Assembly: GCF_023168165.1 (NCBI RefSeq)
Contig: NZ_BQYJ01000016.1
Span: 1-50,378, forward strand
Source: Niallia sp. NCCP-28
Lineage (GTDB): Bacteria > Bacillota > Bacilli > Bacillales > Cytobacillaceae
Length of the DNA: 50,378 nt
Reading direction: 5' to 3'
The notes under the pieces are model-generated. The model worked only from the letters and a program-made list of their open reading frames with translations, was not told where the DNA came from and did no database searches. Every line of letters begins with the position of its first letter. The stretch's first letter is position 1. The position numbers and the translations under genes are program-made. Below are positions 15,391 through 25,779 of the stretch, piece by piece.

Positions 15391-15996
15391 TCAACCCCTA
15401 TCCATAAGTTTCTGCTTGGAAAAGATCCACATCATATAGATGCTGGCAATACTTCCGCCGAATAAAAAAGGAAGGCTAGGAAAAGTAATGCAGAGATAAC
15501 TAATAATAAGTATGCCAAACATCATTTTCACCGTGAAAAAAGGGTAGATGATTGGAAAAAGAAAACTATATTTTAATAGTTTTATGCCTTCCAAATGATA
15601 GTGGACATAAATAATAAAAAAGGAAAAGATCCCACAAATATAGATAAAGCTAATGACTAATGCAGGAATATATAAAAATTGCAAGAAGACAATAGAAGTT
15701 TGCTGAAGCATAAGCAAGTCACAGTATAGGATTGCGCCGATAAAAGCAAACAACAGGCCGAATAGATTGCTTTTCACAAACTCCTTTTTATAAATAGAAT
15801 AAAACGACGGAATATTTATTTCCCCTTGCAGCCATTTGTGCACAATAGTAAATAGCGCTACGGTTGCTGGAAAAATCCCCAAAACAATTAGTCCAAGCAA
15901 TGTAAAGAACAGCCATTTTATATTTAAAAACAAGCACTTTAATACAGAAAATGAAAAACAATAAAGCCAATCTATCAGTCGATTTTCTGTCATCAT
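15391..15996 (-). CDS. yesL: YesL-family (DUF624) membrane protein
   Basis: This 201-residue protein has about five predicted membrane helices. The N-terminal WLYCFSFSVLKCLFLNIKWL and the following LGIFPATVALFTIVHKWLQGE match the YesL/DUF624 family, whose members are usually encoded next to CUT1 sugar ABC transporters in Bacillus. The ATG at 15996 is preceded by GGAGG. It is the first gene of the leftward operon and is divergent from araN. Its molecular role is not known. Confidence 0.88.
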   Translation of the reverse strand: MMTENRLIDWLYCFSFSVLKCLFLNIKWLFFTLLGLIVLGIFPATVALFTIVHKWLQGEINIPSFYSIYKKEFVKSNLFGLLFAFIGAILYCDLLMLQQTSIVFLQFLYIPALVISFIYICGIFSFFIIYVHYHLEGIKLLKYSFLFPIIYPFFTVKMMFGILIISYLCITFPSLPFLFGGSIASIYMMWIFSKQKLMDRG

Positions 15997-16135
15997 TATT
16001 CCTCCATCTTTTTCTTTATAAAAATTTAAAATGAAAAGAGCTTTAGTTTTTCTTATGCAAATAAAAGGCTATACATGCTTAAAAGTAGCGAAAATTGCTA
16101 ATTTTTAGTGATGTTATAGTAAAAAAGAACTATTT

Positions 16136-16150
16136 ATGAAAACGTATACA
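16136..16150 (+). promoter_or_regulatory. Catabolite-response element (cre) upstream of araN
   Basis: ATGAAAACGTATACA fits the consensus WTGNAANCGNWNNCW at every defined position. It lies 150 bp upstream of araN and about 140 bp from the divergent yesL start. CcpA binding here would give glucose repression of one or both operons. The rest of the 304-bp gap is AT-rich; no clear AraR operator was found in it. Confidence 0.7.
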
Positions 16151-16300
16151 TTTTTATAATAAAATCTTAATACTATGTAAATGTGTAAAACAGTTTAGGT
16201 TTTTCTAAAATAAATGGCGGCGATTATCCTGGCATAAGGAGATAAGTACAGCAAAACTTATAACAGGATTTAGCGCACAGACAAAACTAGGAGGATAAAT

Positions 16301-17602
16301 ATGAGAAAAGGGCTCTTAACAGTACTGTCACTTCTGCTTGTGCTTTCCGTTTTTTTAGCTGGCTGCAACAAAAAAGAGTCAAATACTGGCTACTCGAATG
16401 GGGGAAAAGGAACAAAGGTTGAATTATGGACATTTAATGAGCTCCACGGCAAGTACTATGAATCAATGGCAACGATGTGGAACGAAGAAAATCCAGATGA
16501 TCCAATCAGCATTAAAGTAAATACTTATCCATACGAAGATTTGCATAATAAATTGTTAGTTGCCTTGCAATCAGGCAAAGGCGCACCAGATATTTCAGAT
16601 ATAGAAATCAGCAAATTTGGCAACTTCTTAAAAGGGGAACCGCAAATATTGCCATTAGATGATGTGGTCGATCCGGAAAGAGCCAATATTGTGCCATCCA
16701 GATTAGCCATTTATGCAAAAGATGGTGTTTCCTATGGCTTGCCATTCCACGTAGGAGCCGGCGTTATTTATTATAATAAAGAAATTCTTGATAAAGCTGG
16801 CGTCAATCCAGACGACATTAAAACATGGGATGATTATAAAAAAGCAGGAAAAGTAGTGTTAGAGAAAACGGGAGTGCCAATGACGACATTGGATGTTAGT
16901 GATCAGTGGTCTTTCTGGTCACAAGTAGCACAGTTGGAAGGCAAAGATGACTTTTTAAGAGAAGATAAAGCGCTCAATTTAACAGATCCTGATATTGTTA
17001 ATGTCCTGAAATATGAACAAGACTTAGTAAAAGAAGGGATTGCAATACCTGCTCCAGGGAACTACCATCATTCAGAAGAGTATTATGGATTTATGAACAA
17101 AGGGGGAGCCGCCTCTATTTGGATGCCAATGTGGTATATGGGCAGATTTACCGATTACATGCCAGACCTAAAAGGAAAAATTGTCATTAAACCAGCTCCA
17201 GCTTGGAAAGAGGGTGACCCCCGTTCATCTGGAATGGGTGGTACGGGAACAGTTGTCACAAATCAATCGGAACATCCTGACTTTGCGAAGAAGTTTTTAG
17301 CATATGCAAAGCTGTCAAAAGAAGGGAATATCCAAATTTGGAAGCAGCTTGGTTTCGACCCTGTGCGCACAGATGTATGGGATCTTCCAGAGTTAAATGA
17401 AGAAAATAAATTTACAGAATACTTCGGTCCAAATATTTTTGAAACATTATTAGAAGTGAAAGACGAAATAGAAGGCGTTAACATCGGGGAGAAAACGCCA
17501 GATGTTTCGAATGCAATAAAAACTACCGTACTCTTTAGAACATTAGTAGATATGGAGGATCCAGCAAAAGTTTTAAAAGAAACAGAAGAACAATTGAAGT
17601 AA
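16301..17602 (+). CDS. araN: Arabino-oligosaccharide-binding lipoprotein (AraN-like, CUT1 family)
   Basis: The 433-residue protein has a lipobox LAGC (cysteine at residue 22) and the extracellular solute-binding family 1 fold, seen for example in SGKGAPDISDIEISKFGNFL and PFHVGAGVIYYNKEILDKAG. It should capture alpha-1,5-arabino-oligosaccharides and deliver them to the AraP/AraQ channel. The ATG has an AGGAGG seven bases upstream. A hairpin between this gene and the next (around 17622-17650) may stabilise the binding-protein mRNA. The specificity is inferred from the gene order araN-araP-araQ-abfA, which is also found in Bacillus subtilis. No ATPase gene is present, as expected for systems using the shared ATPase MsmX. 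Confidence 0.85.
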   Translation: MRKGLLTVLSLLLVLSVFLAGCNKKESNTGYSNGGKGTKVELWTFNELHGKYYESMATMWNEENPDDPISIKVNTYPYEDLHNKLLVALQSGKGAPDISDIEISKFGNFLKGEPQILPLDDVVDPERANIVPSRLAIYAKDGVSYGLPFHVGAGVIYYNKEILDKAGVNPDDIKTWDDYKKAGKVVLEKTGVPMTTLDVSDQWSFWSQVAQLEGKDDFLREDKALNLTDPDIVNVLKYEQDLVKEGIAIPAPGNYHHSEEYYGFMNKGGAASIWMPMWYMGRFTDYMPDLKGKIVIKPAPAWKEGDPRSSGMGGTGTVVTNQSEHPDFAKKFLAYAKLSKEGNIQIWKQLGFDPVRTDVWDLPELNEENKFTEYFGPNIFETLLEVKDEIEGVNIGEKTPDVSNAIKTTVLFRTLVDMEDPAKVLKETEEQLK

Positions 17603-17667
17603 GGGAGCTAAAAAAACTTCGGGGGCTGTCTATCTATCTGGCAGTCTCCAAAAAAGGAGGGAATAGT

Positions 17668-18588
17668 ATGGAAGATAAGATTCAGGCTAAAAAGAAACGA
17701 AAAAACCATTTGCTGTATTCTCAGAAGGCAGCTCCCTACTTTTTTGTTCTGCCATTTATCATTTCTTTTTTGCTCTTTTTCGCTTATCCTGTTGTCACCA
17801 CCTTTATTATGAGCTTTCAGGAAGTGCTCCCAGGGCAAATAAGTTTTATCGGTTTAGCAAACTATCAAGAGTTATGGAATCCAACTTTTCTCAAAGCAAT
17901 TAGAAACAGTTCTGTATACACTTTTTTTACCTTGCTGATCTTAATTCCTCTTCCGCTTGTCTTAGCTGTCTTTTTAAATTCCAAGCTTATGTTTGCTAAA
18001 AATATTTTCCGCTCCGCCACCTTTATTCCAGCCCTAACATCCGTTGTTGTCGCAGGGATTATTTTTCGCTTGATTTTTGGCGGACAAGAAGAGGCTCTTC
18101 TTAACAGCATGCTTGCACCTTTTGGAATTGAACCCCGCGCTTGGCTGAATAATGCGAATACCAGCATGTTTGTTCTTGTTGTGCTTGCAACATGGAAGTG
18201 GATGGGGATTAATATTCTGTATTTTTTGGCCGGATTGCAGAATATTCCAAAAGATCTGTATGAATCAGCGGAAGTGGACGGGGCTTCTACTTGGCGGAAA
18301 TTTTTCCATATTACTTTGCCTCTTTTAAAACCAATCAGCATTTACGTATTTACCATCAGCATCTACGGCGGGTTCTCGATGTTTGCCGAAAGCTATATGC
18401 TCTATGGAAGCAACCGCTCTCCAAATAATATTGGACTAACAATTGTCGGTTATCTGTATCAGAAAGGAATTGAACAGAATAATTTAGGTTTTGGGTCTGC
18501 AGTTGGCATTACACTTCTTGTTATTACGTTGATTATTACCTTTATCCAATTAAAATTTTTCGGCATGTTTAAAAAGGAGGAACAGTAG
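17668..18588 (+). CDS. araP: CUT1 sugar ABC permease (AraP-like)
   Basis: The 306-residue protein has about six membrane helices and the MalF-type N-terminal region (APYFFVLPFIISFLLFFAYP). The EAA loop that contacts the ATPase reads ESAEVDGASTWRKFFHITLP near residues 199-218. GGAGGG precedes the ATG. Its stop directly abuts the ATG of the next permease gene. It forms half of the membrane channel for the AraN-bound sugar. Confidence 0.88.
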   Translation: MEDKIQAKKKRKNHLLYSQKAAPYFFVLPFIISFLLFFAYPVVTTFIMSFQEVLPGQISFIGLANYQELWNPTFLKAIRNSSVYTFFTLLILIPLPLVLAVFLNSKLMFAKNIFRSATFIPALTSVVVAGIIFRLIFGGQEEALLNSMLAPFGIEPRAWLNNANTSMFVLVVLATWKWMGINILYFLAGLQNIPKDLYESAEVDGASTWRKFFHITLPLLKPISIYVFTISIYGGFSMFAESYMLYGSNRSPNNIGLTIVGYLYQKGIEQNNLGFGSAVGITLLVITLIITFIQLKFFGMFKKEEQ

Positions 18589-19440
18589 ATGAAACAAAAA
18601 GCTGAACGTAAAAAATTCAAGTTGTCTTCTATCCTGTTGCTTCTTTTATTTATTATTATTTCGATTTTCGCTTTATTTCCGCTTGTAGCAATCACATTAG
18701 GCTCCTTAAAGCCCTCTACGGAAATATTGCGCTATGGGCTTAATTTAAAATTGCAGCCAGACTTGCTTTCTTTTAAAAACTATTCCTTTATTTTTACAGG
18801 CGACACAGATTATTTTATCTGGTACAAAAACAGCATCATTATTACGGTGTGCTCGACCCTTCTTTGTTTACTTTTGACAAGTATGGTCGGCTACGGTTTA
18901 GCAGTTTATCAATTTAAGCTGAAAAACCTGATTTTTGGATTAGTGCTGATTGTGATGATGATTCCAGTAGAAATCATTATGCTTCCATTATATAAACTGA
19001 CCATGAGTTTAGGGTTGATGGACACATTAATTGGAGCATTTTTGCCATTTGTGGTGGCTCCTATTCCAATATTTTTCTTCCGGCAATATGCAAGTGGACT
19101 GCCAAGAGATTTATTGGATGCAGCACGGGTGGATGGCTGCACGGAAGTCGGCATCTACTTTCGTGTGATGATGCCATTGATGGCTCCAGCTTTTTCATCT
19201 ATGGCTATTTTGCAGGCATTAGGAAGCTGGAATAATTTCTTATGGCCATTGATTGTGCTTAGATCAAGTGAAAATTTAACCTTGCCAATCGGCCTGTCAA
19301 CTTTGCTTACTCCATATGGAAACAACTATGATGTGCTGATCGCCGGTTCAGTGCTGGCAATCTTTCCTGTGCTAATGCTGTATATATTCTTCCAGCGCTA
19401 TTTTATTGAAGGAATGACAGCTGGTGGCGTAAAAGGATAA
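18589..19440 (+). CDS. araQ: CUT1 sugar ABC permease (AraQ-like)
   Basis: The 283-residue MalG-type permease has about six membrane helices. Its EAA loop reads DAARVDGCTEVGIYFRVMMP, followed by PLMAPAFSSMAILQALGSWN. It starts at the base after the araP stop and has AAAAAGGAGG upstream inside araP, so the two are coupled. The C-terminus FIEGMTAGGVKG is the family's usual ending. It forms the second half of the sugar channel. Confidence 0.88.
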   Translation: MKQKAERKKFKLSSILLLLLFIIISIFALFPLVAITLGSLKPSTEILRYGLNLKLQPDLLSFKNYSFIFTGDTDYFIWYKNSIIITVCSTLLCLLLTSMVGYGLAVYQFKLKNLIFGLVLIVMMIPVEIIMLPLYKLTMSLGLMDTLIGAFLPFVVAPIPIFFFRQYASGLPRDLLDAARVDGCTEVGIYFRVMMPLMAPAFSSMAILQALGSWNNFLWPLIVLRSSENLTLPIGLSTLLTPYGNNYDVLIAGSVLAIFPVLMLYIFFQRYFIEGMTAGGVKG

Positions 19441-19465
19441 TTGTTTTTTTATAAAGAGAGGATGA

Positions 19466-20977
<1,512 letters not shown>

Positions 20978-20996
20978 AGCAGTGATCTCTCGATGA

Positions 20997-21426
20997 AAGT
21001 TGATAAAAAAGAGAAGGAAGTTGATAAAAAGTCAGCAGAAGTTGATAAAAAGTCAGCAAGCCTTGAGCGAGTTGATAAAAAAACAGAAAAGTCGATAAAA
21101 AAGGGAAGGAAGTCGATAAAAAGCTAGCAGAAATTGATAAAAAACAAGCAAGCCTTGAGCGAGTTGATAAAAAAACAGAAAAGTCGATAAAAAAGGGAAG
21201 GAAGTCGATAAAAAGCTAGCAGAAATTGATAAAAAGTCAGCAAGCCTTGAGCGAGTTGATAAAAAAACAGAAAAGTCGATAAAAAAGGGAAGGAAGTCGA
21301 TAAAAAGCTAGCAGAAGTTGATAAAAAGTCAGCAAGCCTTGAGCGAGTTGATAAAAAAACAGAAAAGTCGATAAAAAAGGGAAGGAAGTCGATAAAAAGC
21401 TAGCAGAAATTGATAAAAAACAAGCC
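20997..21426. repeat. Tandem array of four 92-bp units with phased TYGATAAAAA motifs
   Basis: Full units begin at 21060, 21152, 21244 and 21336; about 60 bp of related sequence with three more motifs precedes them. Each unit has four TYGATAAAAA motifs at offsets 13, 33, 54 and 75, so successive spacings are 20, 21, 21 and 30 bp. This is the same spacing set as in the 71-bp array at 14038, with one extra motif per unit, although the intervening bases differ. Units are nearly identical except for AAATTG against GAAGTTG and AACAAGC against GTCAGC changes. The array lies between the abfA stop and a terminator at 21463, so it is probably transcribed as an untranslated 3' region. Confidence 0.92.
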
Positions 21427-21462
21427 ATCATTGAAAACAGAACAGTTAAATGGATTAAGAGG

Positions 21463-21496
21463 AAAAACCAGTGAAGAAAATCTTTGCTGGTTTTTT
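21463..21496 (+). terminator. Terminator downstream of the 92-bp array
   Basis: AAAAACCAGTGAAG (21463-21476) pairs with CTTTGCTGGTTTTT (21482-21495), allowing two G-U pairs, and ends in six T. It is the first good terminator after abfA. From here to 21618 no gene is seen. Confidence 0.75.
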
Positions 21497-21618
21497 GCTG
21501 TTTATCTTTTGTGCACATTAGAGTATATTGTTGTGCAGATGATTCCACAAGAAACGGACTTAAAAACAATACAGATTTATTAATTGTGGATGTATAGTAA
21601 AAATAGGAGGTCAAAAGG

Positions 21619-23685
21619 ATGTTTTTAGATGAAAGAAGTGCTCATTTACTTAAGCTATTGCAGCACTCATCTAATTTAATGATGAGTGAATTGGAATCGC
21701 AAACGGGCCTGACTCGAAGGCAGCTCCAATATGATATCGGAAAAGTCAATGATTGGCTTCACTCTCATGGATATCAGCCTATTGACTTCAGCCGAAGTAT
21801 TGGCTATTTTTTGCCAGATAAAATTCTAGAAGAAGATTTGCAGATTAAAGCAATTAAAAAGACGTATGTGTTTACAGAAGCAGATCGGGAAAAAGTTTTT
21901 TATCTTTTGCTTTTGCTTAGCCAGGAGCCGCTGTCACTGTATCATTTTCAGCATATAGCGGGAGTATCCCGCAATACGGTGCTAAAGGATATACAAAGAT
22001 TAAAGGAAAAGGCAAGTTCTCAACAGCTTGAAATACAATATTCCAAGTTAAATGGCTATCTCGTCAAAGGTGATAGTGCCACCAAAAGATTAATAATAGA
22101 ACAGCTTATACATGAAGTATGGAGCAGTACAAATAGTCAACTCATTATTGATTGTATTTGGGGAGAATATACAAAACAAATTCAAAATATTCAAATGCAG
22201 CTAGAAAAGATAGAACAGCAAGAGGGAATCCGATTTACAGATGAACGGCTGCAAGAATTGACTTACTTATTTTTAAGTACAGACTTGCTTATTGGAAAAA
22301 AGGAAACATTGCATGTCATCAATAGCTGGGAAGAGCTGATTTATACACCAGAGTATCAATTAGTGGGACAAATGCTTGAAACAGATGCTTTTTTGTCAAA
22401 TTGGAGTCAAACAGAGCGCCTATATGCAACATTGCATCTTTTAAGCATGAATCGAGTAAAAGATGTGTCTCCACTTAAAGAAGACAGCATTATTCGAGAC
22501 CTCCTTCGGCAAATTGTAAAAGAATTTGAAAAATTATCATGCATCCATTTTCAGGACAAAGAACTTCTCTATCAACAGCTTTATGTTCACTTTCGGCCTG
22601 CGTATTATCGAATGCAATATCGCATTTCAGCTATTAATACAATGAAGGAACGCGTTCAACGAGTATATCCTGAATTGTACCATATCACGAGAAAATCGTT
22701 ATGGCCGGCAGAAAAAGCGATCGGGTGCATGATACCAGACGATGAAATAGCCTATTTTACCATTCACTTTGGAGGGTGGCTTCGCAGGCAAGGCGCTACA
22801 TTGGATGATAGAAAGCGTGCTATTGTTGTTTGTCCAAATGGAATCGGCATAAGCAATATCTTAGTTTATACATTAAGAGAATTATTTCCTGACCTTTTAT
22901 TTTTAGATGTTTTATCTGTACGGGATGCTGCTGCTTATCCGCTAGCATATGACCTGGTGTTTTCAACCGTGCATCTTAGGACAAAAGCGGCTTTATTTGT
23001 AGTCCCCCCTATTTTAGAAATGCAAGACAAGCAAAAGCTGCGCCAACAAGTCATGATGGAATTGTATGGGTATACAACACAAAACTTAGATATAGCTTCC
23101 TTAGTGAAAATTGTTTCCCAATATGCGACCATCCATGAACCAAATCAGCTTGAAAAGGCACTGCAATCACATATTTATACACAGACACAAAAGGTAAATA
23201 AACATTCATTGGAAGGAGCCGAGAAACCAGTGTTAGAAGAATTGCTTACACCAAAAACTATTCAATTTCAATCAAGAGTTTCCAATTGGAAAGAAGGAAT
23301 TCAAGTTGCAGCAAAACCTCTTCTTGAATTAGGAACAATTGAGGAAAGATATGTAGACTCCATGATACAGTCTATTGAAGAAAATGGACCATACGTCATT
23401 ATTACTCCAGGGGTGGCAATCCCCCATTCCCGTCCGGAACATGGCGTACGTTCTTTATCTATGAGTCTTTTAAAGCTAGAAGAAGCAGTAGACTTTGCAC
23501 CAGGCAAATCAGTACAGCTTATTATTGTCTTAGCTGCTGCAGACAGTGAATCCCATTTGCGTGCATTAGTGCAGCTGACACAATTGTTAGGTGAAGAATC
23601 AAATCTTAAGAATATCTTAGAAAGTTCAGACAAAATGCTGCTATTAGATTATATTCAACGATACTCAAAGGAGGAAACATCATGA
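21619..23685 (+). CDS. PTS-regulated transcriptional activator (BglG/MtlR type: HTH-PRD-PRD-EIIB-EIIA)
   Basis: The 688-residue protein has an N-terminal helix-turn-helix (MSELESQTGLTRRQLQYDIG, residues 18-37) and a second DNA-binding segment around 100-140. Two PTS regulation domains span about 170-390. A IIB-like domain carries Cys405 in VVCPNGIGIS, and a C-terminal IIA (fructose/mannitol type) domain carries His603 in GVAIPHSRPEHG. Phosphorylation at these residues sets activity according to PTS flux. It overlaps the first IIB gene by 4 bp (ATGA), so it is coupled to and almost surely controls the ascorbate-type PTS that follows. No separate IIA gene is present in the operon. Confidence 0.9.
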   Translation: MFLDERSAHLLKLLQHSSNLMMSELESQTGLTRRQLQYDIGKVNDWLHSHGYQPIDFSRSIGYFLPDKILEEDLQIKAIKKTYVFTEADREKVFYLLLLLSQEPLSLYHFQHIAGVSRNTVLKDIQRLKEKASSQQLEIQYSKLNGYLVKGDSATKRLIIEQLIHEVWSSTNSQLIIDCIWGEYTKQIQNIQMQLEKIEQQEGIRFTDERLQELTYLFLSTDLLIGKKETLHVINSWEELIYTPEYQLVGQMLETDAFLSNWSQTERLYATLHLLSMNRVKDVSPLKEDSIIRDLLRQIVKEFEKLSCIHFQDKELLYQQLYVHFRPAYYRMQYRISAINTMKERVQRVYPELYHITRKSLWPAEKAIGCMIPDDEIAYFTIHFGGWLRRQGATLDDRKRAIVVCPNGIGISNILVYTLRELFPDLLFLDVLSVRDAAAYPLAYDLVFSTVHLRTKAALFVVPPILEMQDKQKLRQQVMMELYGYTTQNLDIASLVKIVSQYATIHEPNQLEKALQSHIYTQTQKVNKHSLEGAEKPVLEELLTPKTIQFQSRVSNWKEGIQVAAKPLLELGTIEERYVDSMIQSIEENGPYVIITPGVAIPHSRPEHGVRSLSMSLLKLEEAVDFAPGKSVQLIIVLAAADSESHLRALVQLTQLLGEESNLKNILESSDKMLLLDYIQRYSKEETS

Positions 23686-23948
23686 AAATTATGGTTGTCT
23701 GCGGAAATGGATTAGGAAGCAGTTTTATTATGGAAATGAATGTGAAAAAGGCGTTGACTGAAATGGGAAAAACAGCGGAAGTGGATCATACAGACCTAAC
23801 ATCAGCAAGAACGGTGCAGGCGGATATTTATATAGGGGCAGCAGATATTGTCGGGCAGCTTGATGATGGAAGCCGAACAATTGTAACACTAGAAAATATG
23901 ATGAGCATTCCAGAAATTAAATCCAAACTAGAAAACCACTTAGCATAA
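23682..23948 (+). CDS. ulaB: PTS IIB component, ascorbate (SgaB/UlaB) type, copy 1
   Basis: This 88-residue protein is a complete IIB domain of the lactose/ascorbate class. The phosphorylated cysteine is Cys7 in MVVCGNGLGSSF. It passes phosphate from IIA to the sugar carried by IIC. The gene overlaps the regulator gene and lies 24 bp before a second copy whose protein differs at only two residues plus the last one. Most nucleotide differences between the copies are silent. Confidence 0.93.
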   Translation: MKIMVVCGNGLGSSFIMEMNVKKALTEMGKTAEVDHTDLTSARTVQADIYIGAADIVGQLDDGSRTIVTLENMMSIPEIKSKLENHLA

Positions 23949-23972
23949 ATAAAAAAGACTAGAGGAGGAAAT

Positions 23973-24239
23973 ATGATGAAAATTATGGTTGTTTGCGGAA
24001 ATGGACTAGGAAGCAGTTTTATTATGGAAATGAATGTGAAAAAGGCATTGACTGAAATGGGAAAAACAGCGGAAGTGGATCATACAGACCTAACATCAGC
24101 AAGAACAGTTCAGGCGGATATTTATATAGGGGCAGCAGATATTGTCGGGCAGCTTGATGATGGAAGCCGAACAATCGTAACATTAGAAAATATGATGAGC
24201 ATACCGGAAATTACGTCAAAACTAGAAGCACACCTATAA
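23973..24239 (+). CDS. ulaB: PTS IIB component, ascorbate (SgaB/UlaB) type, copy 2
   Basis: This is an 88-residue near-duplicate of the preceding gene, with the same active-site CGNGLGSS. It begins MMKIMVV (one extra Met) and ends ITSKLEAHL where copy 1 ends IKSKLENHLA. GAGGAGG precedes it with normal spacing, so it looks functional. By eye about fifteen bases differ out of some 264, clustered near the two ends of the gene, while the middle is almost unchanged. This fits a tandem duplication kept similar by selection or gene conversion. Confidence 0.93.
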   Translation: MMKIMVVCGNGLGSSFIMEMNVKKALTEMGKTAEVDHTDLTSARTVQADIYIGAADIVGQLDDGSRTIVTLENMMSIPEITSKLEAHL

Positions 24240-24266
24240 AATATATCGGTGAAGGGGTTAGAGGTT

Positions 24267-25535
24267 ATGTTAGACATCATTATGAATGATATATTGGGAA
24301 CACCGGCCATATTAGTGGGACTCTTTGCTTTAGTTGGATTGCTATTGCAGCGCAAAGCTATTGCAGAAGTTGTATCCGGCACGTTAAAAACGGTAATGGG
24401 TTTTCTTATTATCGGAGCTGGGGCCACTGTTTTAATCGGATCATTAGATATATTCGGAAAAATGTTTGACCATGCTTTTAATGTGGAAGGTGTAATACCG
24501 AACAACGAGGCAATTACTGCTGCCGCTCAAAGTGAGTTTGGAACAGCAACTGCACTTATTATGGTATGCGGGATGATTGTTAATATCCTCCTTGCAAGAT
24601 TTACACCATTTAAATACATCTTTTTAACAGGACATCATACATTATTTATGGCATGCTTAATTGCTGCTACATTATCTGTCGGTGGATTGCATGGTGCACC
24701 CCTTGTAGTAATCGGTGCCATTATTTTAGGGTTATGTATGGTTTTATTCCCGGCAATGCTTCAGCCATATGTTAGACAGATAACAGGAAGCGATGATTTT
24801 GCCATTGGACATTTCGGCACAATCGGATATTTTGTATCGGCAACCGTTGGGAAATGGTTTGGAAACAAGAAAAAAACAACGGAAGATATTAAAGTTCCCA
24901 AATCTCTTGGATTTTTGCGAGATACATCAGTAGCGGTGTCTCTTACTATGGTATTGTTTTTTGTGATTGTTGCATTATTTGCTGGACGCACCTTTATAGA
25001 ATCAGAACTTTCCGGCGGATCAAACTTTATTGTTTTCTCCTTTATGCAAGCTATTACGTTTGCTGCAGGAGTATATATTATTCTAGCAGGCGTACGTATG
25101 CTGATTGCTGAAATCGTTCCTGCGTTTAAAGGGATTGCTGAAAAGGTAGCTCCAAACACAAAACCAGCTCTAGACTGCCCAACTATTTTTCCCTTTGCAC
25201 CAAATGCAGTAATCATTGGATTTTTAGCTAGTTTTGTAGCAGGACTTCTATCCATGTTTTTGCTTCCTGTCGTAGGATTAAAGGTAATTGTTCCAGGTTT
25301 AGTGCCCCATTTCTTTACAGGAGCAGCAGCTGGGGTATTTGGAAATGCAACTGGCGGCAGACGAGGAGCAATGCTTGGTGCATTTGCAAATGGAATCATT
25401 ATTAGTTTTATACCGGCATTATTATTAATCTTCATGGGAGAGTTAGGTTTTGAAGGAACAACCTTTGGAGACTCAGATTTTGGAATTATAGGGATTTTGA
25501 TTGTAAGTATTTTAAAAATGTTTGGAGCGGCTTAA
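24267..25535 (+). CDS. ulaA: PTS IIC component, ascorbate (SgaT/UlaA) family
   Basis: The 422-residue integral membrane protein of the UlaA/SgaT family has about ten or eleven hydrophobic segments. Conserved parts include LTGHHTLFMACLIAATLSVG, TGSDDFAIGHFGTIGYFVSA and GLVPHFFTGAAAGVFGNATG. I start it at ATG 24267 because AAGGGG lies nine bases upstream; the GTG at 24249 has no ribosome binding site. It transports and, with IIB, phosphorylates L-ascorbate or a related sugar acid. No ulaG/D/E/F-type catabolic genes are present in the window, so the substrate is not certain. Confidence 0.92.
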   Translation: MLDIIMNDILGTPAILVGLFALVGLLLQRKAIAEVVSGTLKTVMGFLIIGAGATVLIGSLDIFGKMFDHAFNVEGVIPNNEAITAAAQSEFGTATALIMVCGMIVNILLARFTPFKYIFLTGHHTLFMACLIAATLSVGGLHGAPLVVIGAIILGLCMVLFPAMLQPYVRQITGSDDFAIGHFGTIGYFVSATVGKWFGNKKKTTEDIKVPKSLGFLRDTSVAVSLTMVLFFVIVALFAGRTFIESELSGGSNFIVFSFMQAITFAAGVYIILAGVRMLIAEIVPAFKGIAEKVAPNTKPALDCPTIFPFAPNAVIIGFLASFVAGLLSMFLLPVVGLKVIVPGLVPHFFTGAAAGVFGNATGGRRGAMLGAFANGIIISFIPALLLIFMGELGFEGTTFGDSDFGIIGILIVSILKMFGAA

Positions 25536-25562
25536 AGGCAGAAGATTATTTCTGCCTTTTTT
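25534..25562 (+). terminator. Terminator of the ascorbate-type PTS operon
   Basis: A perfect 10-bp stem AAAGGCAGAA/TTCTGCCTTT with a 6-nt loop ends in six T. It begins inside the stop codon of the IIC gene. Confidence 0.9.
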
Positions 25563-25779
25563 CTATACAAAAATCCAGAAAAATGGAAAATGAACTAAAA
25601 ACCATACGAGGAAAAAGAAATGAATAAACAATAGGATCACAGCACTTATCTTCCTATTATAAAAAAACCTCCAGCAATATCTATGTGCTGTCCCTCTACT
25701 ATTTTCATAATCAAAATGTATACAAAGCTACTAGAAAACGAGACCATATTCTAAATCCATCACTCATCCCAAAAAACAA

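Noticed and set aside
16136-16155. AraR operator before araN
   Set aside because: ACGTATACATT shares a few bases with the AraR box but lacks the palindrome; the stretch fits the cre consensus instead.
21237-21614. 125-aa minus-strand open frame rich in Phe, Tyr and Leu
   Set aside because: It exists only because the 92-bp repeats read as FYQL/FLST-like phrases on the reverse strand; there is no ribosome binding site or natural protein composition.
25713-25730. Additional AraR or cre site around ATGTATACAAA
   Set aside because: It lacks the central CG of cre and the TACGTA centre of an AraR box.
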